DNA of 64,000 nt from Trichomonas vaginalis G3 (GCF_026262505.1 NC_067204.1:10325797-10389796); one strand, 5' to 3'. Shown: positions 1 to 9,668, counted from the first letter of the stretch. The notes: generated by a model from the letters alone, not told the origin. Program-made: numbers and translations.

Positions 1-899
1 TGGAACATTGCACCAGTTTAAGTTTGCTGTTGTTAGAAAAAAGTGGTGCAACTTTGAAGACTTATACATAGAAGGTTGTTGACATCAAAGAAAATTTTGA
101 CAGAAAGTTCTCAAACCTTAAAGAAGGTAAAAGCATACAAACTTGTTATACCTTATGAACCAAAGAAGACAGACGACTATGAATATTATGAGTCTAAGAT
201 AGTTGAAGTTCAAGGTAAATTGGGGGTAAAAAGATTTTAGAGTCTAAGCAGTGTTTACTCCTAAAGAGGAAGAGAACATTGACATTGACCCAGAAATGTT
301 CTAAAAATAAAATTTTATTTTTACATGTCAAATTTCTTTTCTCTGGAACTGTTTCAGGTTCTTTCTTCTCTTCTACTTTCTTTTCTTTCTTTCTTTCTTT
401 TCTCTCTTCTTCTTCTTTTCTGGTGGAGTTATGTCAAATTTCTCAGAACCATATTTATGTAAAAGTTCTTTGTCCTTTAATAGCTCTTCTATTCTGTTTT
501 CTATTTCATCTTCAAGAACAGCGCATGTGCCTTCTTTGCATTCTAAGAACTTTTGTTGGACTTCATCTTTCCAATCGGCGTCATCTCTGTCAACAAGTCT
601 GTCATTGACAAATTTTAAGACTGCTCTTTGTAATGTTTTATGGTTCTTGTCATATTCCCAGAAACAGAACTTTAGAACAAATTCACCTTTCTTGTTACAC
701 TATGTAAGATTTTATGTCGACAGAAGTTTTAGAGTCGAAAAGCTTGTCTCGAATATAGATAGCGAAATCGCTAGACATTTTCTAAAAGATAAAAATTTAA
801 TTTTTCTAAAATATGTTAGAAAAAAAGTTTGCTGACATTGACAAGAAATTTGAGAATGTTTTGAAGAAGAACAAGAAAAGTTAGAAAATGCTCAGATAA
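1..899. other. Degraded left part of the Maverick, with a pyrimidine tract
   Basis: This stretch has the base composition and short coding-like runs of the element but no recognisable intact gene. A pyrimidine-rich tract of TTC/TTTC repeats lies at about 357-420. Open frames here are low-complexity readings of that tract and are not supported as genes. Confidence 0.5.
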
Positions 900-1686
900 A
901 ACCTATACATGACAAGTTCTTATTTGCTCAGAATGGTATAACAGGTCTAATTGCACCACCTGGGTCGGTAAGACTTTCACTTATCTTAAAATGGCTGCAC
1001 AACAACAAGAACTAGATGAGAAGAACCCATTCTATGAGTTAGTTGTTATTTGTTAGTACTTCTGGTCAATTTGACCAAACCGTCAATTCGTTCAAAGATA
1101 TTATAAAGAAGTCAAGTTATATTGTATAAAAGACTCTGAGTTGTTAGATTGGATAAAGAAGTACCAAAGAAGAGTTTTGAAGTATAATGCTATAAATGAG
1201 TATATAAATTCTAAGTTTAAAGACCCAAATGAGGAAATGCAGAGAATATTAGAGAAGAAACACTTCAGAAACAAACAGAAAGAGATAGAATACATTTCGA
1301 AGAAATTGCAATCTTACGATTGGAAGACATACCCTCATAGATGTCTTCTTATTTTAGATGACTTTGCTTCTCATCCTTTGTTAAAGAACAGAGAACAAGA
1401 TATGTGTCGAATTCTTAAGAAGCTCAGACACTTTAACATCTCAGTTGTCATTTGTGTACAGACAGCCAAGAGTTTAAGTAAGGATGTTAAAAGAATACTG
1501 ACTGACATAATACTTTTCCCTGGATTGTCCGAAGACGATTTCATGGAACTTATGAAAGAGTCCATGGCAGGTAAGTTTGACAGACATGAACTATGGGAGA
1601 AGTACAAAGTCATACAAGACCCTCATACTTCTTTCAGAATTCATATCTACGCAAACAAAGTTCAAATTGTAAAAAGTCAAGCTTGA
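900..1686 (+). pseudogene. Maverick packaging ATPase (A32/FtsK-HerA-like)
   Basis: The region encodes a P-loop ATPase of the type used by Polintons and large DNA viruses to pump DNA into capsids. The Walker B-like stretch LLILDDFASH is followed by RHFNISVVICVQ, the sensor segment typical of A32-like ATPases. This is one of the hallmark Polinton genes. The region appears broken. It lies upstream of an inverted-repeat block. Confidence 0.7.
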
Positions 1687-1867
1687 AAAATAAAGAGTTC
1701 ATTTACTCTGCTTGTTTGAAGTTGTCAAAATACTCTGTTATTTTTCACGATTTTCATAGAGTTTTGGCGACTGGGGTTTCTTCCCTACTCGCTGTGCTTC
1801 ATGATTTTCATGTGTTTTATGCAAGGCCGATAAAAGTCGGTCTAGAGAAATTTCACTGTTTTCATAC

Positions 1868-2045
1868 GGAATTCAGCAAAAATAATGTTTATGTTAGAAT
1901 GTTAGATCTAACATGTTTTCTAACATGTTTTCTAACATGGTCTAAAACATACAAAATTCATGAAATTTCATACGGAATTCAATAAAAATAATGTTTATGT
2001 TAGAATGTTAGATCTAACATGTTTTCTAACATGTTTTCTAACATA
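1868..2045. repeat. Two direct copies of a 70-80-bp palindrome-rich repeat
   Basis: Copies at about 1871-1940 and 1977-2045 share the core ATGTTAGATCTAACAT followed by tandem TTCTAACATG units. A third copy lies inverted at about 3085-3164, so the 313-residue gene between them is flanked by inverted repeats. This could be the ends of a small insertion or a control region. Confidence 0.75.
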
Positions 2046-2050
2046 ACTAT

Positions 2051-2992
2051 TTACAAGCGTTTTACATGGTATATGTTGCGATGGTTCATGACTCTAAACA
2101 ATTTCGTAGCTTCTATTTCTTCTGTCAGTATGTCAAAAGTTTTAACGATACCGAAAGTTTCTTTATACTTCTTCTTGACATCAGATAGAAGGAAATCTTC
2201 TGCTGTTGGATAGTTTTTGTTCAGAAATGCTAACATGTCCATTTTATCTTCTGCTGGCTTTTCTGCTTCTTTCTTTAAGTCTGCATAGTCGTTTCGCATA
2301 CGTTCTATCTCTTTGACGGAGTAGTTATATTTCCTCATTGCTGCTTTACATTTTGAACATTGCGGGTTCATTTTTGCGTTATATTCTGAAACCTTACCTG
2401 CTAAAACAACCAAGGCGTCAATGGTTTTCTTCATCTCGAACATAGCGGGTTTTATTTGTTCGTTCCATACCTTACCCCTACTATCTTTATCTCTTATTTC
2501 CCAAACACATTTTGCAACTAACGAAACAAAGTTGTCGTAGGTCTTAAATTCTTCGGATTTATATATGTCAGAGATGTTCTTATATACCATGTCGCAATCT
2601 TTGTCCATAACCTTATGGTTGCAATGAAAACCAAGGAATTCATAATTTACCTTTCGTATGAACTTCTTTATTTCTACTGAGTCAGTTGCTTTGACTTCTA
2701 TTTCGTCAAATTCGGGAATGGTTAGTTTTTGTTGTTGGATTTCAGGCAATTTGGGTAAATGGTCAATAATGTCCTGCATTTCATAAAGATACTGTTCATT
2801 TGTTTCATCTTTCGCACTACAGTCTAAATTACTTGTTAAAAGTTCTTGCTTTATCTTCTGGATTTTTGTTTCGAAAGTATATGAAGAAGGAATGAAGTTT
2901 TTCATCTCTACTAACATAGATGTTGGATTCATAACTAGCGAGTTTGGTGCTGTAGTTGTTTGAACTGTTGTTGTGCCGATTGTTGAAATCAT
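2051..2992 (-). CDS. Maverick protein of unknown function, 313 residues
   Basis: A complete open frame with an ATG start, encoding a charged, mostly helical protein. One Cys-x-x-Cys pair (NPQCSKCKAAM) could bind metal. I do not recognise the family. It is flanked by inverted copies of a palindrome-rich repeat and sits between the ATPase region and a run of small plus-strand genes. Many Maverick genes of T. vaginalis are unassigned, and this may be one of them or cargo of a smaller insertion. Confidence 0.55.
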   Translation of the reverse strand: MISTIGTTTVQTTTAPNSLVMNPTSMLVEMKNFIPSSYTFETKIQKIKQELLTSNLDCSAKDETNEQYLYEMQDIIDHLPKLPEIQQQKLTIPEFDEIEVKATDSVEIKKFIRKVNYEFLGFHCNHKVMDKDCDMVYKNISDIYKSEEFKTYDNFVSLVAKCVWEIRDKDSRGKVWNEQIKPAMFEMKKTIDALVVLAGKVSEYNAKMNPQCSKCKAAMRKYNYSVKEIERMRNDYADLKKEAEKPAEDKMDMLAFLNKNYPTAEDFLLSDVKKKYKETFGIVKTFDILTEEIEATKLFRVMNHRNIYHVKRL

Positions 2993-3084
2993 GTCTTTTA
3001 TACAAAATAAAAAAAATAAATAAAATAAAAAATAAAACTAATTTTATTTTTTATTTCGGGAAAATTCATGAAAATTCAAGAGTT

Positions 3085-3164
3085 TTAGACCATGTTAGAA
3101 AACGTGTTAGAAAACATGTTAGATCTAACATTCTAACATAAACATTATTTTTGCTGAATTCAGC
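3085..3164. repeat. Inverted copy of the 1868-2045 repeat
   Basis: It matches the reverse complement of about 1865-1945 over roughly 80 bp with very few differences, including the core ATGTTAGATCTAACAT and the flanking GAATTCAGCA. It ends about 40 bp before the Inr of the next gene. Confidence 0.8.
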
Positions 3165-3213
3165 AACAAAATTCAAATTGTAAACGGTTTAATAGAAAAA
3201 GTGTCATTTTTTC

Positions 3214-3408
3214 ATGTCCGAAGACTCGAAGGTGCAACACTTCCAAAATACCGACGAACTCAGAAGAGCAGCATGGCAGTATGTTCTTGACAACTTCTTT
3301 GAGTTCTCCAGGCACACCTTGGAAAATGCTGAAGAACTCCGACACAGAGAATTTGGAGAAATTGCACTCCAATACTACATTGACAAACAAAGGGTAAACA
3401 AAGGGTAA
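3214..3408 (+). CDS. Small Maverick protein, 64 residues, unknown
   Basis: ATG start eight bases after a TCATTTTTT initiator-like motif at about 3204, which supports this start. The product is acidic and helical with no recognised domain. It is the first of a run of compact plus-strand genes that share a (T/A)CATTTTT leader. Confidence 0.5.
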   Translation: MSEDSKVQHFQNTDELRRAAWQYVLDNFFEFSRHTLENAEELRHREFGEIALQYYIDKQRVNKG

Positions 3409-3449
3409 AATAAGACTAAAAACTTAAGGTTTAAAAAAGTGACATTTTT

Positions 3450-3650
3450 ATGAGCTCCGAGTCACCGAGAAAACTTGGTCAGATGTTAGCAGCTTACTTC
3501 CCTGAGGAGGATGGAAGCGTTACATACGTAAGGTTCAAAAACAACGAACCTGGAATTGCGTACCAAATTCGCAATTACATGACCATGGAAGAGTACGAAA
3601 GGTTTCTACAAGAGAAACCAGCTCTAAACAACTCAGAAAAGAAAGAATAA
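3450..3650 (+). CDS. Small Maverick protein, 66 residues, unknown
   Basis: ATG start immediately after GACATTTTT, the same leader pattern as the gene upstream. The product is a small mixed-charge protein of unknown function. Its stop lies about 30 bases before the stop of the convergent minus-strand gene. Confidence 0.5.
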   Translation: MSSESPRKLGQMLAAYFPEEDGSVTYVRFKNNEPGIAYQIRNYMTMEEYERFLQEKPALNNSEKKE

Positions 3651-3679
3651 AAAGTTTAACTCGTAATTGTTTATTTTTT

Positions 3680-4249
3680 TTACTTGTATGGGCAAGCTGC
3701 AAGAATGAAGTCGACTATCTCAGTCTTTGTCTTGACCAGTTGGACTGCTCTTGCGAGTACGTCTGTTTTGCGGTCTCCAGCTGGTGTTTGACCTTCGTAA
3801 TTGCGCATGTTCTTGAGAGCTCCAACTGTAAATGGCTGTAGGATGAAGAGTCTCTCAGACTGCTTGAGGTAGTCTTCACGGTCACGAACCGAATCTGTGG
3901 TACGAGTCGAATCGGTCGACCTTAGGGAAGAGACTGAAAGCCTGTCGTCTTCCATAGGAGCTGTAGCATACTCTTTGCGTAAGCGGTTCAGACCTTCTTC
4001 GAACTCTTGGTCTCTCTTGGATTGAGATTGGAATTGCTGGGGTGGAGCTTGCTGGAACATCCAAGGGTTGGGGAAGTAAGGCATAGGCTGAGGAGGGTAG
4101 TTCGGGAAGCCTTGTAGTGGAAATTGGTAGTAACCTTGAGGTGGAAATTGGTAGTAAATCGGAGGGACTTGCTGGAACTGAGGTGCAGGGGCTGGTGCTT
4201 TCGGTTCTTCTGGCTTGGGAATGGGCTCGGTTGGTGGGACGTCGGACAT
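3680..4249 (-). CDS. Maverick Pro/Gln/Tyr-rich protein, 189 residues
   Basis: The N-terminal 75 residues are a disordered Pro/Gln/Tyr/Phe-rich segment with repeats such as YYQFPPQGYYQFP. The C-terminal half is charged and helical. Its start backs onto a 22-bp tandem repeat array that separates it from the plus-strand gene at 4541. The family is unknown; a virion-associated or scaffold role is possible, but this is only inference from composition. Confidence 0.5.
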   Translation of the reverse strand: MSDVPPTEPIPKPEEPKAPAPAPQFQQVPPIYYQFPPQGYYQFPLQGFPNYPPQPMPYFPNPWMFQQAPPQQFQSQSKRDQEFEEGLNRLRKEYATAPMEDDRLSVSSLRSTDSTRTTDSVRDREDYLKQSERLFILQPFTVGALKNMRNYEGQTPAGDRKTDVLARAVQLVKTKTEIVDFILAACPYK

Positions 4250-4261
4250 TCGTTTGTGTCC

Positions 4262-4393
4262 TGTCGGAAGGAAAAACTTTTTCTGTCGGAAGGAAGAACT
4301 TTTTCTGTCGGAAGGAAGAACTTTTTCTGTCGGAAGGAAGAACTTTTTCTGTCGGAAGGAAGAACTTTTTCTGTCGGAAGGAAGAACTTTTTC
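4262..4393. repeat. Six tandem copies of a 22-bp repeat
   Basis: Six head-to-tail copies of a 22-bp unit that begins TGTCGGAAGG and ends ACTTTTTC. The first copy differs from the rest by one base. Degenerate relatives with CGGGAAAA and TTTTCC motifs follow to about 4540. The array fills the space between divergent genes at 4249 (minus) and 4541 (plus). Confidence 0.95.
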
Positions 4394-4540
4394 TGCAGTT
4401 CGACCAAAAAGTTCTCAATTTTCGAAAATTTGAATGGTTTACGGACGGACAACTGGAAGAGTTCTTCCTGTCGTCGGGAAAAATTTTTCCCTTTGTCCGG
4501 AAAATTTTTTCCAGTTGTCGGGAAAATATTTTCCTGTCGG

Positions 4541-4915
4541 ATGGAAGGACTCGGAATGCCAGAAGGATTTGACGAGGCAGTTTACCTTATAGAGATAAAT
4601 GAAGTTGTTAAGCAGTACTTGCGCAGGGTAATGAAGCCCAAGGTCAAGTTCACCACTATTTCTGGAAGGTCTACACTTCAGCTCGAGACTTCGACTGGAA
4701 TTCCAATTCAAATACCAGACGGGACAGCCTACGATGGCATAAAGGACGCCAAAAGAGAAGCTCTTGTTAAGTTCCTAAACAAACGTCCTTGGATAAAAAT
4801 ACCAAACAAGGAGAACCCCCTACCCCATATGAAATTGGCAATTCAGTCTCTCCTTCACTTCTCTGGTCAACCATTCTACATAACCTGTGAAGGCGACATC
4901 CAACCAATTCAGTAA
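4541..4915 (+). CDS. Maverick protein of unknown function, 124 residues
   Basis: I chose the ATG at 4541 because the open frame upstream of it runs through the 22-bp tandem repeats. The product is a compact alpha/beta-looking protein with no recognised motif. A new gene starts 42 bases after its stop. Confidence 0.5.
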   Translation: MEGLGMPEGFDEAVYLIEINEVVKQYLRRVMKPKVKFTTISGRSTLQLETSTGIPIQIPDGTAYDGIKDAKREALVKFLNKRPWIKIPNKENPLPHMKLAIQSLLHFSGQPFYITCEGDIQPIQ

Positions 4916-4956
4916 ACCTTAACGTTTAGAGTAAAAACATTTTTTTCATTTTTTGA

Positions 4957-5541
4957 ATGAAGCAAGTTAAATTCGTCCCACACCAAACTCAATGGACCGA
5001 TGAAGAGTTGCAAGCTATGGTTGAAGGTGTTGAGAACGACATAGACGGCGAACTTGAAGGAGCTCAAACCACAATTGCAACCAAAATTGCACAAGTCAAG
5101 GAACAGATAGCTCCACTTAAAGCTACCAAAGCTACTCTTGACCTCATGGATAGTTACCGTTTAGATGTCAAGAGTGGAATAAGACAATTAAAATTAAAAC
5201 TTCTAAACTACGAAGCTATACTCCAAAAGTTAGCAGAAATGAGAAGACTTTACCAGAGCTACTTACATGTAAGGGACTTACCTTCATGCAGTCCGACCAA
5301 AGATGAATTTGTTGACATTGTCCCAATTTTGTCCGAAAGTCAGCTCAGATGTTTCGAACTGCTCCCAACATATCCGGAATATGAACGTTTGCCTGAACTC
5401 TTCCGCAATCTCAAAAAACGTTTTTTGGTTCTCATGTTCCAAACTTTTATCGGAAGAGACAACAAACGTTCAGAAGAAGAACAAGATATTATTTTAAACT
5501 TGTTGTATGACATAACTGTCATAACAAGCTTTTTGAAGTAA
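4957..5541 (+). CDS. Maverick coiled-coil protein, 194 residues
   Basis: Starts at an ATG preceded by TTTTTTTCATTTTTTGA. The central part, about residues 35-110, has the heptad-like Leu/Ile/Ala spacing of a coiled coil. No family is recognised. It is part of the compact plus-strand gene run. Confidence 0.5.
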   Translation: MKQVKFVPHQTQWTDEELQAMVEGVENDIDGELEGAQTTIATKIAQVKEQIAPLKATKATLDLMDSYRLDVKSGIRQLKLKLLNYEAILQKLAEMRRLYQSYLHVRDLPSCSPTKDEFVDIVPILSESQLRCFELLPTYPEYERLPELFRNLKKRFLVLMFQTFIGRDNKRSEEEQDIILNLLYDITVITSFLK

Positions 5542-5573
5542 AACCGTCATTCTCAAACCACTTCATTTTTTCG

Positions 5574-6278
5574 ATGTCCGAACAAGCACCGAAGCCGAAC
5601 ACAATAGCAGATGTCCTTTCAAGGTTGCCAGACAAGCGCCCAGTTCAAATTCAAATTGCCCAATTGAAAGCTCATCTGACAAACACCGTTAAGACTCTCC
5701 AAAGTAGTCTTATGGAAGAGATGAAGGGACTTAAAGGTGAGTTCCTCATGAACCAAGCTTCCAATGAGAAAGTCCTGAACGATTTGACGGAAACCTTGCG
5801 CATTTACGCGAGAGAGAACCGAGACCTTGCCAGACTCATCTACCGTTTCTTCGAAGAGATAGATGCCATCTGGAAGGTACTCGGAAAGGACAGAACCTCC
5901 AACACCGTAATTCGTGAACACAGAATTGAAGAAGGAATTGTCGAGGAAGAAGAGAAACACGAAGAAGAGGAAGAGGAAGAAGAGGAAGAAGAGAAACACG
6001 AAGAAGAGGAAGTTTGGGCAACCCTTGTTGCCGATGACACTTACGAAATTTCCCAACCCTACCCATACCAAATCCGCAACAAGGAGACAGGCAAGGTTCT
6101 TACCCCAGTCCTCAACAACTTGGGACACTTGAACCTTAACCTTCGGAATCGCGGTTCAATTTCCATGGGCAAGCTTGTCGCAATTCAATGGGTTCCAAAT
6201 CCAGGCAAGAAGACGAAGGTTAGACACATTGACGGTGACAAGCTCAACAACCGTAAGGAGAACCTCGAGTGGTTCTAA
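5574..6278 (+). CDS. Maverick protein with acidic tract and HNH-type C-terminus
   Basis: A 234-residue protein with an ATG just after TTCATTTTTTCG. The N-terminal half is helical. A Glu/Lys/His-rich tract lies at about residues 122-148. The C-terminal 80 residues end in VRHIDGDKLNNRKENLEW, which matches the H-x-D-G-x-x-x-N-N ... N-L-E signature of HNH endonucleases common in phages. Nuclease activity is inferred from that signature only. Confidence 0.6.
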   Translation: MSEQAPKPNTIADVLSRLPDKRPVQIQIAQLKAHLTNTVKTLQSSLMEEMKGLKGEFLMNQASNEKVLNDLTETLRIYARENRDLARLIYRFFEEIDAIWKVLGKDRTSNTVIREHRIEEGIVEEEEKHEEEEEEEEEEEKHEEEEVWATLVADDTYEISQPYPYQIRNKETGKVLTPVLNNLGHLNLNLRNRGSISMGKLVAIQWVPNPGKKTKVRHIDGDKLNNRKENLEWF

Positions 6279-6327
6279 GAGTAAAAAAATTTTATTTTAG
6301 GGGGAAACCCCAAGTAAATTTAGGTGT

Positions 6328-6591
6328 TTATTTGGATAAGTATGTGAAATTAAGGTCAATTTGCAAAATTAGTTCCCGACCTTTGAATTGGACTCTTTCG
6401 TTCTCCCAGTTGCGTAGGAGGTCGTCCCAGAGGAGTTGGTAGATTTGCCAATCCAAGGACGATTTGTCCTCCCAGGCATTGAGGATGTACTGCTCGTAGA
6501 GTCTCATGACCTCTGCCTTGCACCAGACACCCTCTCCCTTGGAACGTAAGGCTTCTTCGAAGTGCTCGAATGCGATTGGCTGCGTGACCAT
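6328..6591 (-). CDS. Small Maverick protein, 87 residues, unknown
   Basis: I chose the ATG at 6591 because it directly follows GTGTCATTTCGG, an initiator-like motif, leaving an ultrashort leader. The product is Trp-rich and helical (FEHFEEALRS, YEQYILNAWE). The family is unknown. Confidence 0.45.
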   Translation of the reverse strand: MVTQPIAFEHFEEALRSKGEGVWCKAEVMRLYEQYILNAWEDKSSLDWQIYQLLWDDLLRNWENERVQFKGRELILQIDLNFTYLSK

Positions 6592-6729
6592 CCGAAATGA
6601 CACTTTTTGTCCGTTTGGTCAATGTTCGTGTCTCGTGCCATAGTCGACGAAAATACAGACAAACAGGTTATATATGAGTTTGAGACCAAGAATTCCCCAC
6701 ATTTAAATTCAAATTCAAATAAAAATTTT

Positions 6730-8883
6730 TTATTTCATGCAATGTTTTATTTCTGTGCCGTCTTCAAGTACGGCCCAGTACTTACGCTTGGAGAGAACAT
6801 GAACTTCGGAAAATACCTTGTCTAGCTTAAAACAGCCCATCTTTTCACCGACTAAACCCATTTCAATGAGTTTGTTATACCCTTCTTCGTTCGTCATGAG
6901 TGCGTCAATGTTCTCATAGTAAACCTTCACTTTGGATTTGACTTCGGAGAAGAATTTGTTGTAGTTGTCAAGGACTGCCTTTGCGAACTGAGGGTAAGAC
7001 CAATGTTCGACAATAGGTTTTACTGTGGTTACTAAGCCACCTTGACCTTGAGTAAATTCGTATTTCAAAACAAAAGGGGAGAACCTTTCAACAAAGTTGT
7101 CGACCTTCTCATAGTGTTTACTCTTCATCTTTTGAGGTTTTTTAATGGAATATCCCCATGTCGAATTCATAAGCAATTTGAGTGTCATTGCAAGTTTGGG
7201 GTTTGAAGCTTTCCTAATATCATAGAGTTGTTGTATGACTTTTCCAACTGTATAGTTCCTTCCTGGGAACTCACCATCTTCGTTTGGAATTCCAGTCGGG
7301 ATATATTGGACGAACCTCATGTACGCAGCGTTAAGGTCGACATAGTATATTTTTTCGTTTGAGTCGAACTTGTCGCAACCAATGGGTCCAGTTCGTGGAA
7401 ATTCAAGTGAGTCTCTTATCTTCTGAGAAACTTCTCCTGTTATCTCATAAACATCGTCGAAGCAACCTGTTTCATATAAAACCTTCTGACCTAACTCCGA
7501 TGCTCTCCAATACAATTTGACGTCAATTGGATGTCTCAATGGAAGTTTGTTTATAGCATCTTGAAGTTCTTGCAACCTCATTGGAAGTTCTTCTGGTTCA
7601 GGTTGGTATCCGAACAATCCAACTCCTTTTGGAACAGTGTACTTCTTTTGTGCTATAACTTTGTCTGGAACAACTTTTGGTCTTGCTAACAATGAAAAGT
7701 TTGTTTCGTCTTTTGGTACAAAAGTTTCTGTCAGCTTGTCATCTGGAATTGGTTCCAACAAACCTTTCTCGAAAAGAATGTTTACAGCTCTGACAATGTT
7801 GCACTTGCCTTTTCCGAACAATGGGTTTGTAAGACTTTCGTTCAACATGAAGTGGTTGTGGACAATTACAATCTTCAACCATGGTAATTTGAAGTCAACA
7901 ACATAGTCGTCATGTGAAGAACCTTTCTCAGTCGGTATGTTGACTCGGATATTGACATTTGCCAACGGTGCAATTTTTGCCAATTGACCTCTGAGAATGT
8001 ACCTTGTCTTCACACATGACTCAAGATACTTCATCTTCTCTTCTGTAACAAGACCAGAGTTCCTGAGACATGTAAGAATGCAAGGTTCATTGACAATTGT
8101 TTCAATTGAATTGTAAATTCCATACCTTGTCAAGTCAATGTCAGACTTATTTATGAACGGAAAGTATCCAGCATGTTGTCTGACTGCTTGAGGGTTAGGT
8201 TGGTACCATTCGAACTTGACACTTGCAATTCCTTCAATTGCATTCAAAATGTCTGAGTCGGAGTCAACCATTTGTTCTCTCTTTGTAGTCTTGAAAGCGT
8301 CGAGAAGCATTGCAGCTGTTGTGACATTGCCATGTGCATAGTATATATGACCGTCCAAATCTGTTATGGTTAGTCTGAGATTGTGTCCTTTCTTATTTCC
8401 GTCTTGAATTGCAGCAAGTACTCCCATGAAGCCTTCTTTGTTCTTTCCTTCGTCAAAGTTTACTGTAAAGGTTTGACCTGAACCAATTTTACTTCTAACT
8501 TCACGATACTTTTCATATGCATATCTTGTTCTTTCCATGGGAGCATGACCATCCTCTGCACTACCTTTTTTCCTTCTCAAAGGATGCAATTGTTCGTCAT
8601 GTTTCCAGTAGAATCTGGCAAAGCCGTCGTGTCCTTCAACTTGAGGTTCACTAACATCGAAAGGCATGTCCATAAGACGTTCTTCTTCTAACCTCTCTAA
8701 TCTGTTTGGATAATTTGTGCGCGCTGTTTCCAAGTCCATTTCGTAGGTCAGACCAGCCAGTTTGTCATAAACTTTTATGGGTCTTCCCTTCCTATATTTA
8801 AAATTCTTTGAAACTCTCCAGCCATATCTTTGCAACTCTGCTTTTATTCTAGCAGACTTTCTATCCATTCTATGCGGGGGCAT
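6730..8883 (-). CDS. Maverick protein-primed DNA polymerase B
   Basis: A 717-residue family B polymerase. The three palm motifs appear in order: motif A YVDLNAAYMR at about residue 513, motif B KLLMNSTWGY at about 570, and a motif C equivalent YYENIDALMT at about 655. The protein-primed branch copies Polinton genomes. The start is an ATG at 8883, 22 bases before the next minus-strand unit. This is the most diagnostic gene of the element after the ATPase. Confidence 0.85.
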   Translation of the reverse strand: MPPHRMDRKSARIKAELQRYGWRVSKNFKYRKGRPIKVYDKLAGLTYEMDLETARTNYPNRLERLEEERLMDMPFDVSEPQVEGHDGFARFYWKHDEQLHPLRRKKGSAEDGHAPMERTRYAYEKYREVRSKIGSGQTFTVNFDEGKNKEGFMGVLAAIQDGNKKGHNLRLTITDLDGHIYYAHGNVTTAAMLLDAFKTTKREQMVDSDSDILNAIEGIASVKFEWYQPNPQAVRQHAGYFPFINKSDIDLTRYGIYNSIETIVNEPCILTCLRNSGLVTEEKMKYLESCVKTRYILRGQLAKIAPLANVNIRVNIPTEKGSSHDDYVVDFKLPWLKIVIVHNHFMLNESLTNPLFGKGKCNIVRAVNILFEKGLLEPIPDDKLTETFVPKDETNFSLLARPKVVPDKVIAQKKYTVPKGVGLFGYQPEPEELPMRLQELQDAINKLPLRHPIDVKLYWRASELGQKVLYETGCFDDVYEITGEVSQKIRDSLEFPRTGPIGCDKFDSNEKIYYVDLNAAYMRFVQYIPTGIPNEDGEFPGRNYTVGKVIQQLYDIRKASNPKLAMTLKLLMNSTWGYSIKKPQKMKSKHYEKVDNFVERFSPFVLKYEFTQGQGGLVTTVKPIVEHWSYPQFAKAVLDNYNKFFSEVKSKVKVYYENIDALMTNEEGYNKLIEMGLVGEKMGCFKLDKVFSEVHVLSKRKYWAVLEDGTEIKHCMK

Positions 8884-8914
8884 TTTTATAAAAATAAAAA
8901 AAATATTTTTTTCT

Positions 8915-9139
8915 TTACTTTACATAACCGCCTGCTACCATAAGCCTTTGACGCCAACCCATACCAGCTAATGAAGGTTGACTTGGTTTAGTTTCCAAAC
9001 TAAACTTTGGTTTTGGTTTATCTTCAGTTTTTGGTTTTTCTTCTTCTATCGGTTTTTCGTCACTTTTCGGTTCCTCTGACTTTACCTCACCTGCAGGAAC
9101 AGTTGTGTCGTCAACATCTTCGTAAATATCATATGCCAT
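8915..9139 (-). CDS. Small Maverick protein, 74 residues, Lys/Glu/Pro-rich
   Basis: I chose the ATG at 9139. The middle is a disordered run of Lys, Glu, Pro and Ser, and the C-terminus is GMGWRQRLMVAGGYVK. The family is unknown. It lies 31 bases upstream of the polymerase start on the same strand. Confidence 0.4.
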   Translation of the reverse strand: MAYDIYEDVDDTTVPAGEVKSEEPKSDEKPIEEEKPKTEDKPKPKFSLETKPSQPSLAGMGWRQRLMVAGGYVK

Positions 9140-9232
9140 CTGTCTTTGTTTTCCTTTCAACTTTTTGTGTTTGTTGTAAAGTTTAGAATATTTCGACTCT
9201 AAGTCAATGAGATGTTCTATAATGAACTGTGG

Positions 9233-9496
9233 TCAGTGAAGTACTTTCCATCTCTTTGTCTCGAAAGCTCCTTCAGACTTCAATATTTTATTTGTGAGAG
9301 TCTGTTTCTTTTTTGAGATACTAGCCGTTCCATTTCTATGAAAAGTGACTTTATAGTTGGGGTTTGTATTTCCAGACCTGGCACTTTCTATTATTAATTT
9401 TTTCTCTTCATCTGTAAGTTCTTTGACAGGTTTTGACAATGGTTCTGAACTTTTTGTTTGTGGTGTCAAATCTACCGTTTCAACTTCTTCGGTCAT
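9233..9496 (-). CDS. Small Maverick protein, 87 residues
   Basis: The ATG start is preceded by the 20-base leader TTTTTTACTGAGATGAAATG (which includes the ATG), identical to the leader of the next gene upstream. The C-terminal half is basic. The family is unknown. Confidence 0.5.
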   Translation of the reverse strand: MTEEVETVDLTPQTKSSEPLSKPVKELTDEEKKLIIESARSGNTNPNYKVTFHRNGTASISKKKQTLTNKILKSEGAFETKRWKVLH

Positions 9497-9515
9497 TTCA
9501 TCTCAGTAAAAAATT
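9494..9515 (-). promoter_or_regulatory. Shared leader/promoter motif, copy 1
   Basis: TTTTTTACTGAGATGAAATG (minus strand) ends at the ATG of the 87-residue gene. The same sequence precedes the 50-residue gene at about 9666-9687. Related TTTTTA(C/T)-rich leaders precede other late-region genes of this element. Confidence 0.5.
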
Positions 9516-9668
9516 TTAGTTTGGTTTGTTTTCAACTGGTTGTTTAGGTTTTTTAAGTCGGTCTAAAACTTCCTGAGGTATAGGAAGAACTTGACAAACA
9601 CGTTGTGTAACTGCTGGAAGTCGACAAATCCATCTTGAACCCATTTGTCTCAATGCTGTATTGTTCAT
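9516..9668 (-). CDS. Small Maverick protein, 50 residues
   Basis: A short gene that begins MNNTALRQMGSRWICRLPAV and ends in Lys/Pro-rich sequence. It is supported by the leader TTTTTTACTGAGATGAAATG, shared exactly with the gene at 9233-9496. The function is unknown. Confidence 0.45.
   Translation of the reverse strand: MNNTALRQMGSRWICRLPAVTQRVCQVLPIPQEVLDRLKKPKQPVENKPN

Noticed and set aside
279-835. Ser/Phe-rich open frames in the left Maverick part
   Set aside because: They are readings of the pyrimidine tract with no start support and low-complexity products.
4124-4540. Open frames with repeated FSVGRKNFFCRKEELFL units
   Set aside because: They are translations of the 22-bp noncoding tandem repeats. 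The likely gene starts at the ATG at 4541.
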